A stretch of DNA of 64,000 nucleotides from Parabacteroides sp. (lineage in GTDB: Bacteria > Bacteroidota > Bacteroidia > Bacteroidales > Tannerellaceae), in assembly GCA_017481945.1 (NCBI GenBank), contig JAFUOJ010000014.1, positions 62,001 through 126,000 on the forward strand, written 5' to 3'. Position numbers and translations under genes: made by a program. Under the pieces are notes generated by a model, which did not search any database, was not told the DNA's origin, and saw only the letters and a list, made by a program, of their open reading frames with translations. Positions within the stretch are counted from its first letter, which is position 1. Every line of letters begins with the position of its first letter. Of this stretch, positions 23,742 to 33,800 are shown one piece after another.

Positions 23742-25235
23742 TTAATTCTGTTCTTTTAAAATTACATCATGAGCTCCTCCTTCTACTATACTTGTAGAAG
23801 ATACCAATGTAATCTTAGCATTCTTTTGTAACTCTGGAATTGTAATAGCTCCACAGCTACACATTGTTGCTACCATTTTACCTAATGTAAGATTCAAATT
23901 ATCTTTCATCTTTCCAGCATACGGAACGTAACTATCTACTCCTTCTTCAAACTTCAATGCTTCGTTACCTCCCATATCGTAACGTTGCCAGTTTTTAGCA
24001 CGATTTGAACCTTCACCCCAATATTCTTTTACGAAATTGTTTCCAATCTTTAATTTCTTTGTTGGAGATTCATCGAAACGAGCGAAATAACGTCCCATCA
24101 TTAGGAAATCAGCTCCCATCGCTAAGGCTAATACCATGTGGTAATCGTGTACTAAACCTCCGTCACTACAGATAGGTACATAAATACCTGTTTTCTTCAT
24201 GTATTCATCACGCGCATTTGCTACGTCAATTAAGGCTGTAGCTTGTCCACGACCAATACCTTTTTGTTCACGTGTGATACAGATAGAACCACCACCGATA
24301 CCTACTTTAATGAAGTCTGCACCCGCTTCAACTAAATAATCAAATCCTTCTTTGTCAACAACGTTACCGGCTCCGACCAAAACTTTGTCGCCATAATTTT
24401 GTTTGATCCAGCGCAATGTGTCCTGTTGCCATTCAGAATAACCATCAGAAGAGTCAATACAAACAACATCTACACCTGCTTCTACTAATGCAGGAACACG
24501 TTCCATATAGTCACGAGTATTGATACCCGCACCTACTAAAAGTTTTTTATCGCTGCCTGATAATTCTTTTGGATTATCACGGTGACTGTCATAGTCCTTA
24601 CGGAAGACAAAATATTGTAAATTCTGATCTTTATCAATAATAGGTAAAGTATTCAATTTATGATCCCAAATTATTTTGTTAGCTTCACTTAGTGTAATTC
24701 CTAATTCACCAACAATTAATTTTGAGAATGGGGTCATGAAGTCTTTTACCTTAGTATCCAGTGGATCTTTTTCCGCACGGTAATCACGACTGGTTACCAT
24801 ACCTAATAATTTACCGTTAGGTGTTCCATCATCCGTTACACCGATTGTTGAATGCTCTGTACGTTGAACCAAAGCAAGTACATCTGCCAATGTATTATCT
24901 GGTGTTAAATTAGAATCACTGATTACAAATCCAGCTTTGAATTTCTTTACTTTTCTAACCATTTCAGCTTGGCTGGCAATAGGTTGAGAACCGAAAATAA
25001 AAGATAATCCGCCGTTACGTGCTAATTCAATTGCCAATTTCGGACCTGAAACGGATTGCATGATCGCAGAAACGAAAGGAATGTTTAATTCGATTGCTGG
25101 TTTTTCTCCTACTTTGTGTTTTACAAGTGGAGTTTTCAATGAAACGTTGGTTGGAATACATTGTTTGGTTGTTAAACCTGGGATAAGCAAATATTCACCA
25201 AAAGTTCTTGATACATCGTTTAAGTAAACTGCCAT
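23742..25235 (-). CDS. guaB: IMP dehydrogenase
   Basis: A 497-residue enzyme starting [12 protein letters not shown]. It oxidises IMP to XMP with NAD, the rate-limiting step to GMP. A TIM-barrel core carries [22 protein letters not shown], with the catalytic Cys near residue 317, and [14 protein letters not shown] pair sits between residues ~95 and 215. The C-terminus ([12 protein letters not shown]) differs from the common bacterial GuaB, so this is a divergent clade; a second canonical GuaB may exist elsewhere. The frame extends 13 codons upstream to 25274, but the -7 box overlaps that ATG, so the downstream start is preferred. Confidence 0.93.
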   Translation of the reverse strand: MAVYLNDVSRTFGEYLLIPGLTTKQCIPTNVSLKTPLVKHKVGEKPAIELNIPFVSAIMQSVSGPKLAIELARNGGLSFIFGSQPIASQAEMVRKVKKFKAGFVISDSNLTPDNTLADVLALVQRTEHSTIGVTDDGTPNGKLLGMVTSRDYRAEKDPLDTKVKDFMTPFSKLIVGELGITLSEANKIIWDHKLNTLPIIDKDQNLQYFVFRKDYDSHRDNPKELSGSDKKLLVGAGINTRDYMERVPALVEAGVDVVCIDSSDGYSEWQQDTLRWIKQNYGDKVLVGAGNVVDKEGFDYLVEAGADFIKVGIGGGSICITREQKGIGRGQATALIDVANARDEYMKKTGIYVPICSDGGLVHDYHMVLALAMGADFLMMGRYFARFDESPTKKLKIGNNFVKEYWGEGSNRAKNWQRYDMGGNEALKFEEGVDSYVPYAGKMKDNLNLTLGKMVATMCSCGAITIPELQKNAKITLVSSTSIVEGGAHDVILKEQN

Positions 25236-25271
25236 AGTGTCTATTTTTACTGGATGAATTTTATTTGCGTG

Positions 25272-25279
25272 CAAATGTA
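25272..25279 (-). promoter_or_regulatory. -7 box (TACATTTG) for IMP dehydrogenase; decides the start
   Basis: A perfect TAnnTTTG on the minus strand. Transcription would begin a few bases inside the region of the upstream ATG (25274), so only the ATG at 25235, about 30 nt downstream, would have a leader. Confidence 0.55.
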
Positions 25280-25692
25280 CATAATTCTTTTTGTATCGTC
25301 TATTGTCTAAATGAAAGAAAATTCAAGTTTTCTGATTTTTATGCTTTCGTGCCCTGAGAAAAATTTTTTCATGAGGATGGAAATATTTTATTAAAAGGAT
25401 AGCAAGAAGTAGACAAAAGGGGTAGGTTTTTACTTGTTAAGGTGGAAGATAAAAGAGTTTGAGAAATAGTTATATAATTAAAAATGTTTCCCTGTAACTA
25501 ATATTAACTTTTCGGGGGGGGGTAATTTAAGGAATTTTATTTTCTTTGCAATGAATATAAATAAACATAAGTAGAATTAAATTTACAATGCCTATGAGAA
25601 ATATCTAAACTACTCCCCTTTTTCTTAAATCCCCAAGGGATTATAAGATGTGAATTCTAATATCTAATAATTACTTAAAGAATTAATGAAAA
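25280..25692. other. Intergenic region between IMPDH and SusC
   Basis: No gene is seen. It carries a palindromic TGAGAAAAATTTTTTCA (25355-25371) with weak hints of further 22-bp units to about 25420, a nine-G tract (25514-25522) and a near-consensus -7 box for the SusC gene (25551-25558). The rest is A+T-rich leader. Confidence 0.6.
25551..25558 (+). promoter_or_regulatory. Near-consensus -7 box (TTTCTTTG) upstream of the SusC operon
   Basis: Seven of eight positions fit TAnnTTTG. A nine-G run (25514-25522) ends 28 bp upstream, just outside the expected -33 position. The leader to the SusC ATG would be about 130 nt. Confidence 0.35.
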
Positions 25693-28600
25693 ATGCAAAA
25701 AAAGCAAGATTATGAATTTCTTTTTAAAGAGAGAAGATCAATGTCTCGGATAGCAGGAACTGCTTGTGGTTTGCTTTTTTGTTTAACAACAAGTGTTTTT
25801 GCAACAAATAATCTTCCCTCTTCTTTCCCTACTGATGAAACAGCTATCATAGATCAGGTTGGAAGAACGATTACAATTACAGTATCTGATAACGCAGGTC
25901 CAGTAGTCGGTGCAAACGTTGTAGTAAAGGGAACTACTAATGGTAGTATATCTGATATAGATGGTAAAGCCACTCTATTGAATGTTCCTAATAACGCAGT
26001 ATTAGTTATTTCTTATATTGGTTATGTAACTCAAGAAATACAGGTAGGTAATCAGAGAAATTACAAGGTACATTTGATGGAGGACTCTGAAGCCTTGGAA
26101 GAAGTTGTAGTTATCGGTTATGGTTCTTTGGATAAGAAACAAGTAACAAGTGCAATTACTTCTTTGAAAGCGGATGACTTGATGGTCGGTGTAGGTGGTT
26201 CTGATATATCTTCCTCTTTACAAGGTAAGATTGGTGGATTGGTAATGAATAACGTAGGTAGTGCTAATGCCGGAACAACTTTCCAATTGCGTGGTATGAC
26301 CTCTATTAATGCCGGTCGTGAACCTTTGATTGTAATTGATGGATTCCCTGGTGGTGATATTCGTTCTTTAACACAAAGTGATATTAAGTCTATTGATGTT
26401 TTAAAGGATGGTTCTGCTGGTGCTATTTATGGTACTCGTGCTGCTTCTGGTGTGATTTTGATTACAACAAAAAGTGGTTCTAACACTGCTGGAAAGATCA
26501 ATTTAACTTATAGTAATGAATTTACTAAAAAGCAAAATTATAATGCTCCGGAAATGTTGACAGGTCGGGAGTATGCAGAACATGAAATTGGTACGGATTA
26601 TGGTTCTGATGTAAATTGGTGGGATGAAATGATTAATGATAAAAACTTCTCACAGAAACATCATATAGCATTGGAAGTGGGTACCGAAAAATCTCAGTTA
26701 TACACTTCTTTCTTTTATGAAAAGAATCAAGGTATTGCTTTGAAGGACGAGCGTAAAGACTTTGGTGGTCGTATTAATGCAACGTTTAAATTGTTTGATG
26801 ATTGGTTGGAAATACGTCCGGCTATTGATTATCGTCAGGCTGATCGTATCAACTGTTATCCGAACTTCCAACAAGCTTTGCGTAATAATCCGACACGTTC
26901 TCCGTATGATCCGGAAAGTGAAAGCGGTTATAATGTTTGGACCAATGAATCACATGATTATAACGTTGTAGCTGACGCTATGCTGACTGATTATAGCGGA
27001 TTAGATAAATGGTTTAAGCCTGAGGTAACATTGAAGTTAAACGTAAAGCCGATTCCGGGATTGAGTTATCAGCAGATTATTGGTTATGAAAACCGTCAGT
27101 GGGAATATCATTACTATCAATCACATGCACATCGTTCTTCAATAGAGAATTCTCGTAAAGGATATGCTACTTTGACATTTGATAAGACAGAAAATTTAAC
27201 ATCTGAAGGTTATTTCTCTTATGTAAAAGATTTTAAAGGGGGGCATAATTTGAATGCAACAGCCGGTTATTCTTACTTTGAATATAATGGTGAAGACTTT
27301 AGCATGAGTAATGCAGACTTCTCTGTAGATGGTGTCAAGTATTGGAACATAGGAGAAGGTTCTTATTTGAGTGATGGTAAAGCCAGCATGAGTTCAAGCA
27401 AGTCAATCACACAGCGTTTGTTCTCTCTCTTTGCTCGTGCAAACTATTCTTATCAGGATAAATATTTGGCTTCTGCTTCTATTCGTCATGAAGGTTCTTC
27501 TAAGTTCGCAGAAGATAATCGTTGGGCTAACTTCTGGTCTGTAACTGCAGGTTGGCGTATTTCTAATGAAGAGTTTATGAAGGATATTCATTGGTTGAAT
27601 GACTTGAAGTTACGTTTTGGTTATGGTGTAACAGGTAACAATGACTTTAGTTCTTCTTATATGGCTAATATGTTAGGTTCTGATACCAATTGGATGTTGC
27701 CGGATGGATCTTGGGCTTATTCTTATGGTAAGTCACAGAATGTCAATCCAAACTTAGGTTGGGAAGAAAAACATGAGTGGAACTTAGGTGCAGACTATTC
27801 TTTGTTTAATGGTCGTTTGTATGGTAAGTTTGACTACTTCCGCCGTAAGATTACCAACCTGTTGTATAGTGTAAAGGTCCCACAACCTCCGTATACAATA
27901 GGTTCTCAATATCAAAATATTGGTGAAATGGAAAGTAAAGGTTGGGAATTTGAAGTAGGTGGAGATATTATTCGCACGAAAGATTTTACTTGGTCTTCTA
28001 ACTTGAATTTAAGCCACAGTAGTGGTAAGATTTTGACTTTGTGGGGGGATAATACTTATTATAATAGTAATAGTTTTGTTGCTCCAGGTTCTCCGGGAGA
28101 TGCAGCCCGTATGGAAGAAGGATCAACTATTGGTTCTTTCTATTTGTGGAAGTTTGCCGGCTTTGATGATGATGGTAATTTCTTACTTTATAATAAGGAA
28201 GGAGAAGTTATTCCTGCGTCAGACAAGACAGAGTTGGATAAACAGTATATGGGCAATTATACTCCGAAGTTAATAGTTGGTTGGAATCATACATTGACTT
28301 ATAAAAACTTTGATTTGGGTATCAACTTGCGTAGTTGGATTGATTTTGATGTTTATAATACACTCAACATGTATTTTGGTATTCAAGGACAGGGAAATAC
28401 TAATGTACTGAAAACAACTTATACGAAGTTCAATCATATTAAGGGAGAAAAGCAGATTTGTGACTATTATTTGGAAGATGGTACATTCTTAAAGATTGAC
28501 GCAATTACATTGGGTTATACACTTCCGATGAAGAAGTATACAAAGAATTTGATTGATCGTATTCGTGTTTACGGTACTGTTGGTAACGTTTGTACAATCA

Positions 28601-28725
28601 CTGGTTATAGTGGTATGAATCCGGAAGTCAATATTACCGGTTGGGATAATGGTACTGAAAAGTTCTGGTCAAATTTCTATCCGGTAGTTCGTACATATAC
28701 AATAGGTATGCAGTTTAACTTCTAA
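25693..28725 (+). CDS. SusC/RagA-family TonB-linked outer membrane protein
   Basis: A 1010-residue TonB-dependent importer. A signal peptide (AGTACGLLFCLTTSVFA) precedes a carboxypeptidase-regulatory-like domain (ITITVSDNAGPVVGANVVVKGTT, to about residue 115). Next come the TonB box region LEEVVVIGYG, the plug (SLQGKIGGL, LIVIDGFPGG, IDVLKDGSAGAIYGTRAASG) and a 22-strand barrel ending YTIGMQFNF. There is no STN domain, so it is not a sigma-transducing type. With the SusD lipoprotein 12 bp downstream it forms a pedal-bin uptake complex for a glycan or peptide. An internal Met17 (MSRIAG) is an alternative start. The substrate cannot be inferred. Confidence 0.95.
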   Translation: MQKKQDYEFLFKERRSMSRIAGTACGLLFCLTTSVFATNNLPSSFPTDETAIIDQVGRTITITVSDNAGPVVGANVVVKGTTNGSISDIDGKATLLNVPNNAVLVISYIGYVTQEIQVGNQRNYKVHLMEDSEALEEVVVIGYGSLDKKQVTSAITSLKADDLMVGVGGSDISSSLQGKIGGLVMNNVGSANAGTTFQLRGMTSINAGREPLIVIDGFPGGDIRSLTQSDIKSIDVLKDGSAGAIYGTRAASGVILITTKSGSNTAGKINLTYSNEFTKKQNYNAPEMLTGREYAEHEIGTDYGSDVNWWDEMINDKNFSQKHHIALEVGTEKSQLYTSFFYEKNQGIALKDERKDFGGRINATFKLFDDWLEIRPAIDYRQADRINCYPNFQQALRNNPTRSPYDPESESGYNVWTNESHDYNVVADAMLTDYSGLDKWFKPEVTLKLNVKPIPGLSYQQIIGYENRQWEYHYYQSHAHRSSIENSRKGYATLTFDKTENLTSEGYFSYVKDFKGGHNLNATAGYSYFEYNGEDFSMSNADFSVDGVKYWNIGEGSYLSDGKASMSSSKSITQRLFSLFARANYSYQDKYLASASIRHEGSSKFAEDNRWANFWSVTAGWRISNEEFMKDIHWLNDLKLRFGYGVTGNNDFSSSYMANMLGSDTNWMLPDGSWAYSYGKSQNVNPNLGWEEKHEWNLGADYSLFNGRLYGKFDYFRRKITNLLYSVKVPQPPYTIGSQYQNIGEMESKGWEFEVGGDIIRTKDFTWSSNLNLSHSSGKILTLWGDNTYYNSNSFVAPGSPGDAARMEEGSTIGSFYLWKFAGFDDDGNFLLYNKEGEVIPASDKTELDKQYMGNYTPKLIVGWNHTLTYKNFDLGINLRSWIDFDVYNTLNMYFGIQGQGNTNVLKTTYTKFNHIKGEKQICDYYLEDGTFLKIDAITLGYTLPMKKYTKNLIDRIRVYGTVGNVCTITGYSGMNPEVNITGWDNGTEKFWSNFYPVVRTYTIGMQFNF

Positions 28726-28737
28726 AAAGAGAGTAAG

Positions 28738-30450
28738 ATGAAAAAGAGTAATATATTTCGTTGTTTTTGGGCTGGTGCTGCTTGTTTGATGGCAGCTACG
28801 TCTTGTAGTGTGGAGCCGGAATTCTATTCACAAACCGTACCGGAAACATTCTATACTTCACAAGATGCTGTATGGCAACGCTTCAATCGTCCGTTTACAC
28901 ACTGGCGTTGGTATGTTGCGCATGATCCGGATCGTTGGATGTTACAGGAACTTGGAACGGATGAGTTCTGTTTACCTACTCGCGGTAGTGACTGGTATAA
29001 TGGGGCAAAATATCAGAAGTTCCATCATCATGAATATTCCGAAGATATGGCTTGGATTAGCGATGGCTGGACTAACTATGGAATGGGAGTTGCTTTAGCT
29101 TGGGACGCTTTGGAAGATTTAGCAAAAGTTGATTTTGAAGCTTTAGGTTTTGAAGAGGGAACGCGTGAATCAATGTTGGCTCAACAACAGACTTTGGCTG
29201 CTTCTTTATATTTGGATGGTTTGGATCTTTTCGGTGGTCTACCTTTATATACAACAACACAAAGTGAAGTAAAAGGACGTTCTACTGACGTAGAAACTTT
29301 TAACTTTATTGATTCTTTGCTGACTGAGTCAATGCCGAATCTGCCGATTAAGGAGACATTGGGGGCAATGGAGACGGGTACAATTCATAGAGCTGTTGCC
29401 GCTATGACAAGAGTACGTTTGTACTTCAATGCGGAAGCATATATTGGTAAAGCAATGTATTCAGAGGCAGCAGCTATTTGTCAAGATATCCTTGATGGTA
29501 AGTATGGCAAATATGAGTTGGATACGGATTGGACTAATATTTTTGGTTTTAACAATGAATATTGTCCGGAAATCATTTGGTCAGTGCCGAGTGAAAATGC
29601 TAAGACTGAAACTGATGCAATGTATTGGAGTTATATGGTTCCTTATAACTATAAGAACTATTTAGGCGGATTGGAAAGTTCCGGCTCTAATAATGGTATC
29701 GGTTTGATTCCGAGTTTGGATCCGACAGGGAAGAAGTATTCTTATAGATTAGGCGGTGCGTATGGAAAGTTCCATGATAAGGATATTCGTAAGCAACCGT
29801 ATGTATATGAGGGTAACGGTAAGTACAGAGGAATGTTTATTGTAGGTAAATTGGTTAATCCAGAGAATCCTGAATGGACTTGTATGGGCAATCGTGAGTA
29901 TAAAGGACAGGTAATTACTGTTGTTGATCAGGTGGGTTATTTTGCTAAAGTTGGCAAGGATGATAAATATCCTACTCTGGAATCATTACCTTCTACAATT
30001 GCTCATGCAGAAGAGAACTCTTGTGTTCGTGTGACTAAACGTAGTCCGCGTCCAACACAAGAGGATGTGAAACTGAAAGGAAATCCGGATACTCCGATTA
30101 TACGTCTGGCTGAGGTTTACTATACATTGGCTGAATGTAAAATGCGTCAAGGCGATAAACAAGGTGCTGCCGACTTAATTAATACTGTTCGTAAACGTTA
30201 CTTCCCGGAAGGAGATCCGGATCCTGTAACTGTGGCTAACTTGGATAAATATCGTATGTTGGACGAATGGCAATTGGAGTTCTTAGCGGAAGGTCGTCGC
30301 CGTACGGATTTGGTTCGGTGGAATGCGTATGTTACTGAAAGTTGGTGGGATCACAAAGCTACAAACGATCCGAATTTGAATCGTTTCCCGATTCATTACA
30401 GTATCATCGGTGCTAATAACTTATTGGAGCAGAATCCAGGTTATAATTAA
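28738..30450 (+). CDS. SusD/RagB-family nutrient-binding outer membrane lipoprotein
   Basis: A 570-residue surface lipoprotein. The signal ends CLMAATSC with Cys23 lipidated. It has the SusD pattern: an N-terminal segment (VPETFYTSQDAVWQRFNRPFTHW), TPR-like helical pairs (MTRVRLYFNAEAYI, MYSEAAAICQDIL), a substrate-binding middle and the C-terminal RagB motif (IIRLAEVYYTLAECKMRQGDKQGAADLINTVRKRY, EWQLEFLAEGRRRTDLVRW). It forms the lid over the SusC barrel and is encoded 12 bp downstream of it. A hairpin follows. Confidence 0.94.
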   Translation: MKKSNIFRCFWAGAACLMAATSCSVEPEFYSQTVPETFYTSQDAVWQRFNRPFTHWRWYVAHDPDRWMLQELGTDEFCLPTRGSDWYNGAKYQKFHHHEYSEDMAWISDGWTNYGMGVALAWDALEDLAKVDFEALGFEEGTRESMLAQQQTLAASLYLDGLDLFGGLPLYTTTQSEVKGRSTDVETFNFIDSLLTESMPNLPIKETLGAMETGTIHRAVAAMTRVRLYFNAEAYIGKAMYSEAAAICQDILDGKYGKYELDTDWTNIFGFNNEYCPEIIWSVPSENAKTETDAMYWSYMVPYNYKNYLGGLESSGSNNGIGLIPSLDPTGKKYSYRLGGAYGKFHDKDIRKQPYVYEGNGKYRGMFIVGKLVNPENPEWTCMGNREYKGQVITVVDQVGYFAKVGKDDKYPTLESLPSTIAHAEENSCVRVTKRSPRPTQEDVKLKGNPDTPIIRLAEVYYTLAECKMRQGDKQGAADLINTVRKRYFPEGDPDPVTVANLDKYRMLDEWQLEFLAEGRRRTDLVRWNAYVTESWWDHKATNDPNLNRFPIHYSIIGANNLLEQNPGYN

Positions 30451-30490
30451 TAAACAATAAATACAATGTAAATTGATTCTTTAGGTTTTA

Positions 30491-30533
30491 AGAAGAGAGG
30501 AGCTACCACTGTTCAAGTGGCTTCCTCTCTTCT
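30491..30533 (+). terminator. Hairpin between susD and the DUF6057 gene
   Basis: AGAAGAGAGGA/TCCTCTCTTCT with an inner CCACT/AGTGG stem, followed by a T-rich stretch. It may partly terminate the SusCD transcript and lower expression of the two downstream genes, since no clear promoter is seen before them. Confidence 0.7.
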
Positions 30534-30562
30534 TCCTTTTTCAAGTAGAAATAAGGTCAGTC

Positions 30563-32332
30563 ATGAAAGGGAAAACACTACTTTTTTGGTCGCTCGTTTT
30601 TGTTGCACTTTGCTTTTTCTTCAAAACGTTTGCTTTTTATACGCTCCAACGGCAGGAAGAGGTTCAACTGTTTCTCCCGATTGGTTCAGCTCTTGTAGCA
30701 AAACTGTGGATACCCGGAGGCTTCTGTTCAATTGTGGGACAAGCATTGGTACAGTATTATCCTTATGGGATGACCGTATTGTTTGTGAATGCGTTATTCC
30801 TTTGTTTGATAGGTTTTCTTTCATTTCTCTTATTTCAGAAAATTGCTTCACGCAGTTATAATTTGATCCTTGCCTTGTTCCCGGTTTGGGCGTTAGCAAA
30901 GGTACATGTGAGTCCTTTCTATGTATTGGATGGAACGGTTGGCATTGCTTTATTATTTTTATTCCTGTATGGATATGTTTTGATACGACAGGAACGACTA
31001 CAAGTACTTTATGGAGTTGTTTCTACATGCCTTCTTTATTTATTGGCAGGGCAGATCGTGGCTCTTTACGGTCTTTTGTTGTTTACCGTGACCTTTATGT
31101 TGGGGCAGAAACGGTGGTACTATTCGTTAGGTGTGTGTGCGTTTGATCTTCTTCTGACATTTATAACAATCCGATTCGCGATAAACATTCCTTTGACGGA
31201 TGGTATTTATTCGGAACGTTATCAAGAGTCACAACTACAACCGGATTCTTATATCTATTATGTTTGGATTCGTTTTACGGCATTAGTCTTCTTCCTTTTG
31301 TTGGTTTGTTTTGTTTTGAAGTCTTTTTCATGGGATAAGCGTTGGACGAAAATAGGAATTACGTTCTTTTTCTCTCTGCTGTTCAGTTTTTTCTTCTTTT
31401 TCAATCTACCCGATCAGGAGGAGATTCTAAACAATGAAATGGATGAATTAGTTTGTTTGGAACGTCAACAGGATTGGGAAGCGATTATCCGAAAGTATGA
31501 AAATAAACGACCTTCTAACTATATCCAATTGAATTACCTTAGTATGGCATTAGCCCAAAAGGAAGTTTTGGGCGATTCGCTTTTTCATTTTGAACCGAAA
31601 GGGCCACAAAGTTTATTGACCTCATGGGACCGGACCTATTATACCAGCGCATTGTTGAGCGATATTCACTATCATATAGGAGATATTAGCTTGTCGGAGA
31701 GTTATGCGATGGAGGGCTTGACTTTAGCTAAACGCGGTGGAAGTCCTCGTATGTTACAACGATTGGTAGAGATCTGCCTTATTCGTGAGGAATGGGATTT
31801 AGCGGCTAAATATCTTCATATTCTTCATCAGTTACCGACCTATCGTTCGTGGGCAGAAGAGTATCAATCGTGTCTTTATAAACCGGAAAGTGTACGACAA
31901 AACAGTGCTTTTGCCAATAAAAAGCTACTGAAGTCGCAACCGAATTCCTTGCTTTGTCTGTTGACAATCGATAGGCTCTGGATGGAACTTTTGTCGGCAT
32001 CGGAGAACAATCGGATGGTTATCGAATATTTGGGCTGTTCCTATCTATTATCTAAAGAGATGGATTCATTTAAAAATTTTTTATTAGCACATGGAAAAGA
32101 AACCTTAAAAGGGCAATGGCTTCCTGTTCATTTCCAAGAGGCGGTCTTGGTTCTTGCTACCAGTGATCCCGCTATTCTTCAATCGATTTCTGTGCGACCG
32201 GAGATTGTAGACCGCTTTAAACAGTTCCAACAAGATATTCGTCAAGCCCAAAGAGATAGTAATGGCTTGGCACAATTACACCGGAAGTATGGACATACTT
32301 TCTGGTTCTATTATTATTGTAGAAATAAATGA
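30563..32332 (+). CDS. DUF6057-like polytopic membrane protein with soluble C-terminus
   Basis: A 589-residue protein. Residues 1-295 hold about nine hydrophobic helices, beginning LLFWSLVFVALCFFFKTFAF. The rest is soluble and helical, with TPR-like spacing (YTSALLSDIHYHIGDISLSESYAMEGL, WDLAAKYLHILHQL). I recognise it as the Bacteroidales DUF6057 type, of unknown function. It follows SusC/SusD and ends 7 bp before the propeller lipoprotein, so it probably belongs to the same locus. No catalytic motif is visible. Confidence 0.75.
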   Translation: MKGKTLLFWSLVFVALCFFFKTFAFYTLQRQEEVQLFLPIGSALVAKLWIPGGFCSIVGQALVQYYPYGMTVLFVNALFLCLIGFLSFLLFQKIASRSYNLILALFPVWALAKVHVSPFYVLDGTVGIALLFLFLYGYVLIRQERLQVLYGVVSTCLLYLLAGQIVALYGLLLFTVTFMLGQKRWYYSLGVCAFDLLLTFITIRFAINIPLTDGIYSERYQESQLQPDSYIYYVWIRFTALVFFLLLVCFVLKSFSWDKRWTKIGITFFFSLLFSFFFFFNLPDQEEILNNEMDELVCLERQQDWEAIIRKYENKRPSNYIQLNYLSMALAQKEVLGDSLFHFEPKGPQSLLTSWDRTYYTSALLSDIHYHIGDISLSESYAMEGLTLAKRGGSPRMLQRLVEICLIREEWDLAAKYLHILHQLPTYRSWAEEYQSCLYKPESVRQNSAFANKKLLKSQPNSLLCLLTIDRLWMELLSASENNRMVIEYLGCSYLLSKEMDSFKNFLLAHGKETLKGQWLPVHFQEAVLVLATSDPAILQSISVRPEIVDRFKQFQQDIRQAQRDSNGLAQLHRKYGHTFWFYYYCRNK

Positions 32333-32339
32333 TTACGAT

Positions 32340-33800
32340 ATGCGTTACTTGTCCTGTATTTTAATTTTAAGTGTCGTTTTTTGTTCTGCTTGCAGTAGAG
32401 CTTTGCCTCATGCAGTGCAGACAGATGAAAAGATTGAGCTATTCCCTGATTACCGGGGAGTTACTATACCTTGCAATATCGCTCCTTTAAATTTCAAATT
32501 AAAGACACCGGCGAAAGCCATATTGTTACTTACACATGGAGATGTACAAGTTCGTATAGATTCAGAGCAAGGAGCTTTTCAGATTCCGCAGAAAAAATGG
32601 AAGCAATTATTAGTGGCTTCGACTGGAAAGACGGTTGAGGTGGAATTGTATGTGTGTCAAAAAGACCAATGGTTACGATATAAACCTTTTCAAATCTTTG
32701 TGGCGAAGGAAAAGATTGACCCTTATTTGGTCTATCGTCGCATTGCACCGGGGTATCGAATGTGGAATGAAATGGGAATCTATCAGCGTAACTTGGAGGA
32801 TTTTACAGAAACAGCTTTTTTGACGAATAAGCAGACAAATAACAACTGTATGAATTGCCATTCTTTCTGTATGCAAAGTCCGGATCGAATGTTATTTCAT
32901 CAACGTATGACGCATGCCGGAACTTATATTTTGACAGATGGGAAAGTTGAGAAGTTAGATACAAAGGTAGGTGAGAAGATTTCGGCTTTGGTATATCCCT
33001 ATTGGCACTCTTCCGGAAGATTTGTTGCCTTTTCGACGAATGATACGAAGCAAGATTTTCACTTGTGGGATGAGAACCGTATAGAAGTTTTTGATAGTAA
33101 GTCCGACGTGGTAGTGTATGATGTAGAAAAACAGGAAGTATTTACTTCGCAGGTTTTATCCTCTGAAGATAATCTGGAGACATTTCCAACTTTTTCTCCG
33201 GATGGGAAGTCTCTTTATTATTGTTCTGCACCGACTAAACAAATGCCTGAATCCTATAAGGAGATAAAGTATAATTTATTGCGAATTTCCTTTGATGAAA
33301 AAACGCGGGCTTTGGGAACGAAGGTCGATACAATCTATGCTGCTGAGCGGGAGGGACGGAGTGCTAAGTTTCCTCGAATCTCACCGGATGGCCGTTATTT
33401 GATGTACACTCTGTCGGATTATGGTAACTTTTCGATTTGGCATAAAAATGCGGATTTGTGTCTGATTGATTTAGAAATGTTACAAACCGATTATTTGGAA
33501 AAGGTAAATAGCGGAGATGTTGAGAGTTATCATTCATGGAGTAGTAATAGCCGTTGGATTGTATTTAGTAGTCGGCGCGGAGATGGACTTTATACGCGGC
33601 CTTATCTTGTGTATATGAATGAACAGGGAAAAATGGGGCAACCGTTTTTGTTGCCCCAAGAAGATACGGATTATTATGATTTCTCTCTATTCTCGTTTAA
33701 TATCCCAGAATTAGTCAAAGGGAAAGTAGAGGTAGATACTTATAAACTTATTGAGCTTAGTAAGTATGGAAAGCCTCATACAATTCAAATGGCGAATTAA
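32340..33800 (+). CDS. Beta-propeller (PD40/TolB-like) lipoprotein with a CxxCH haem-type motif
   Basis: A 486-residue lipoprotein with signal LILSVVFCSAC. The frame opens at 32262 inside the previous gene, but the ATG at 32340 gives the lipoprotein signal and a 7-bp gap, so I use it. Residues 170-174 are CMNCH, the classic c-type haem-binding sequence, just before a propeller made of PD40-like blades (FPTFSPDGKSLYYCS, FPRISPDGRYLMYTLSDYG, YHSWSSNSRWIVFSSRRGDG). Exported, probably periplasmic or surface. Whether haem is attached is untested. Its stop shares a TTAA with that of the convergent M64 gene. Confidence 0.78.
   Translation: MRYLSCILILSVVFCSACSRALPHAVQTDEKIELFPDYRGVTIPCNIAPLNFKLKTPAKAILLLTHGDVQVRIDSEQGAFQIPQKKWKQLLVASTGKTVEVELYVCQKDQWLRYKPFQIFVAKEKIDPYLVYRRIAPGYRMWNEMGIYQRNLEDFTETAFLTNKQTNNNCMNCHSFCMQSPDRMLFHQRMTHAGTYILTDGKVEKLDTKVGEKISALVYPYWHSSGRFVAFSTNDTKQDFHLWDENRIEVFDSKSDVVVYDVEKQEVFTSQVLSSEDNLETFPTFSPDGKSLYYCSAPTKQMPESYKEIKYNLLRISFDEKTRALGTKVDTIYAAEREGRSAKFPRISPDGRYLMYTLSDYGNFSIWHKNADLCLIDLEMLQTDYLEKVNSGDVESYHSWSSNSRWIVFSSRRGDGLYTRPYLVYMNEQGKMGQPFLLPQEDTDYYDFSLFSFNIPELVKGKVEVDTYKLIELSKYGKPHTIQMAN

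Noticed and set aside
32262-32339. 26-residue N-terminal extension of the propeller lipoprotein
   Set aside because: It overlaps the upstream gene and would bury the lipoprotein signal that begins at 32340.
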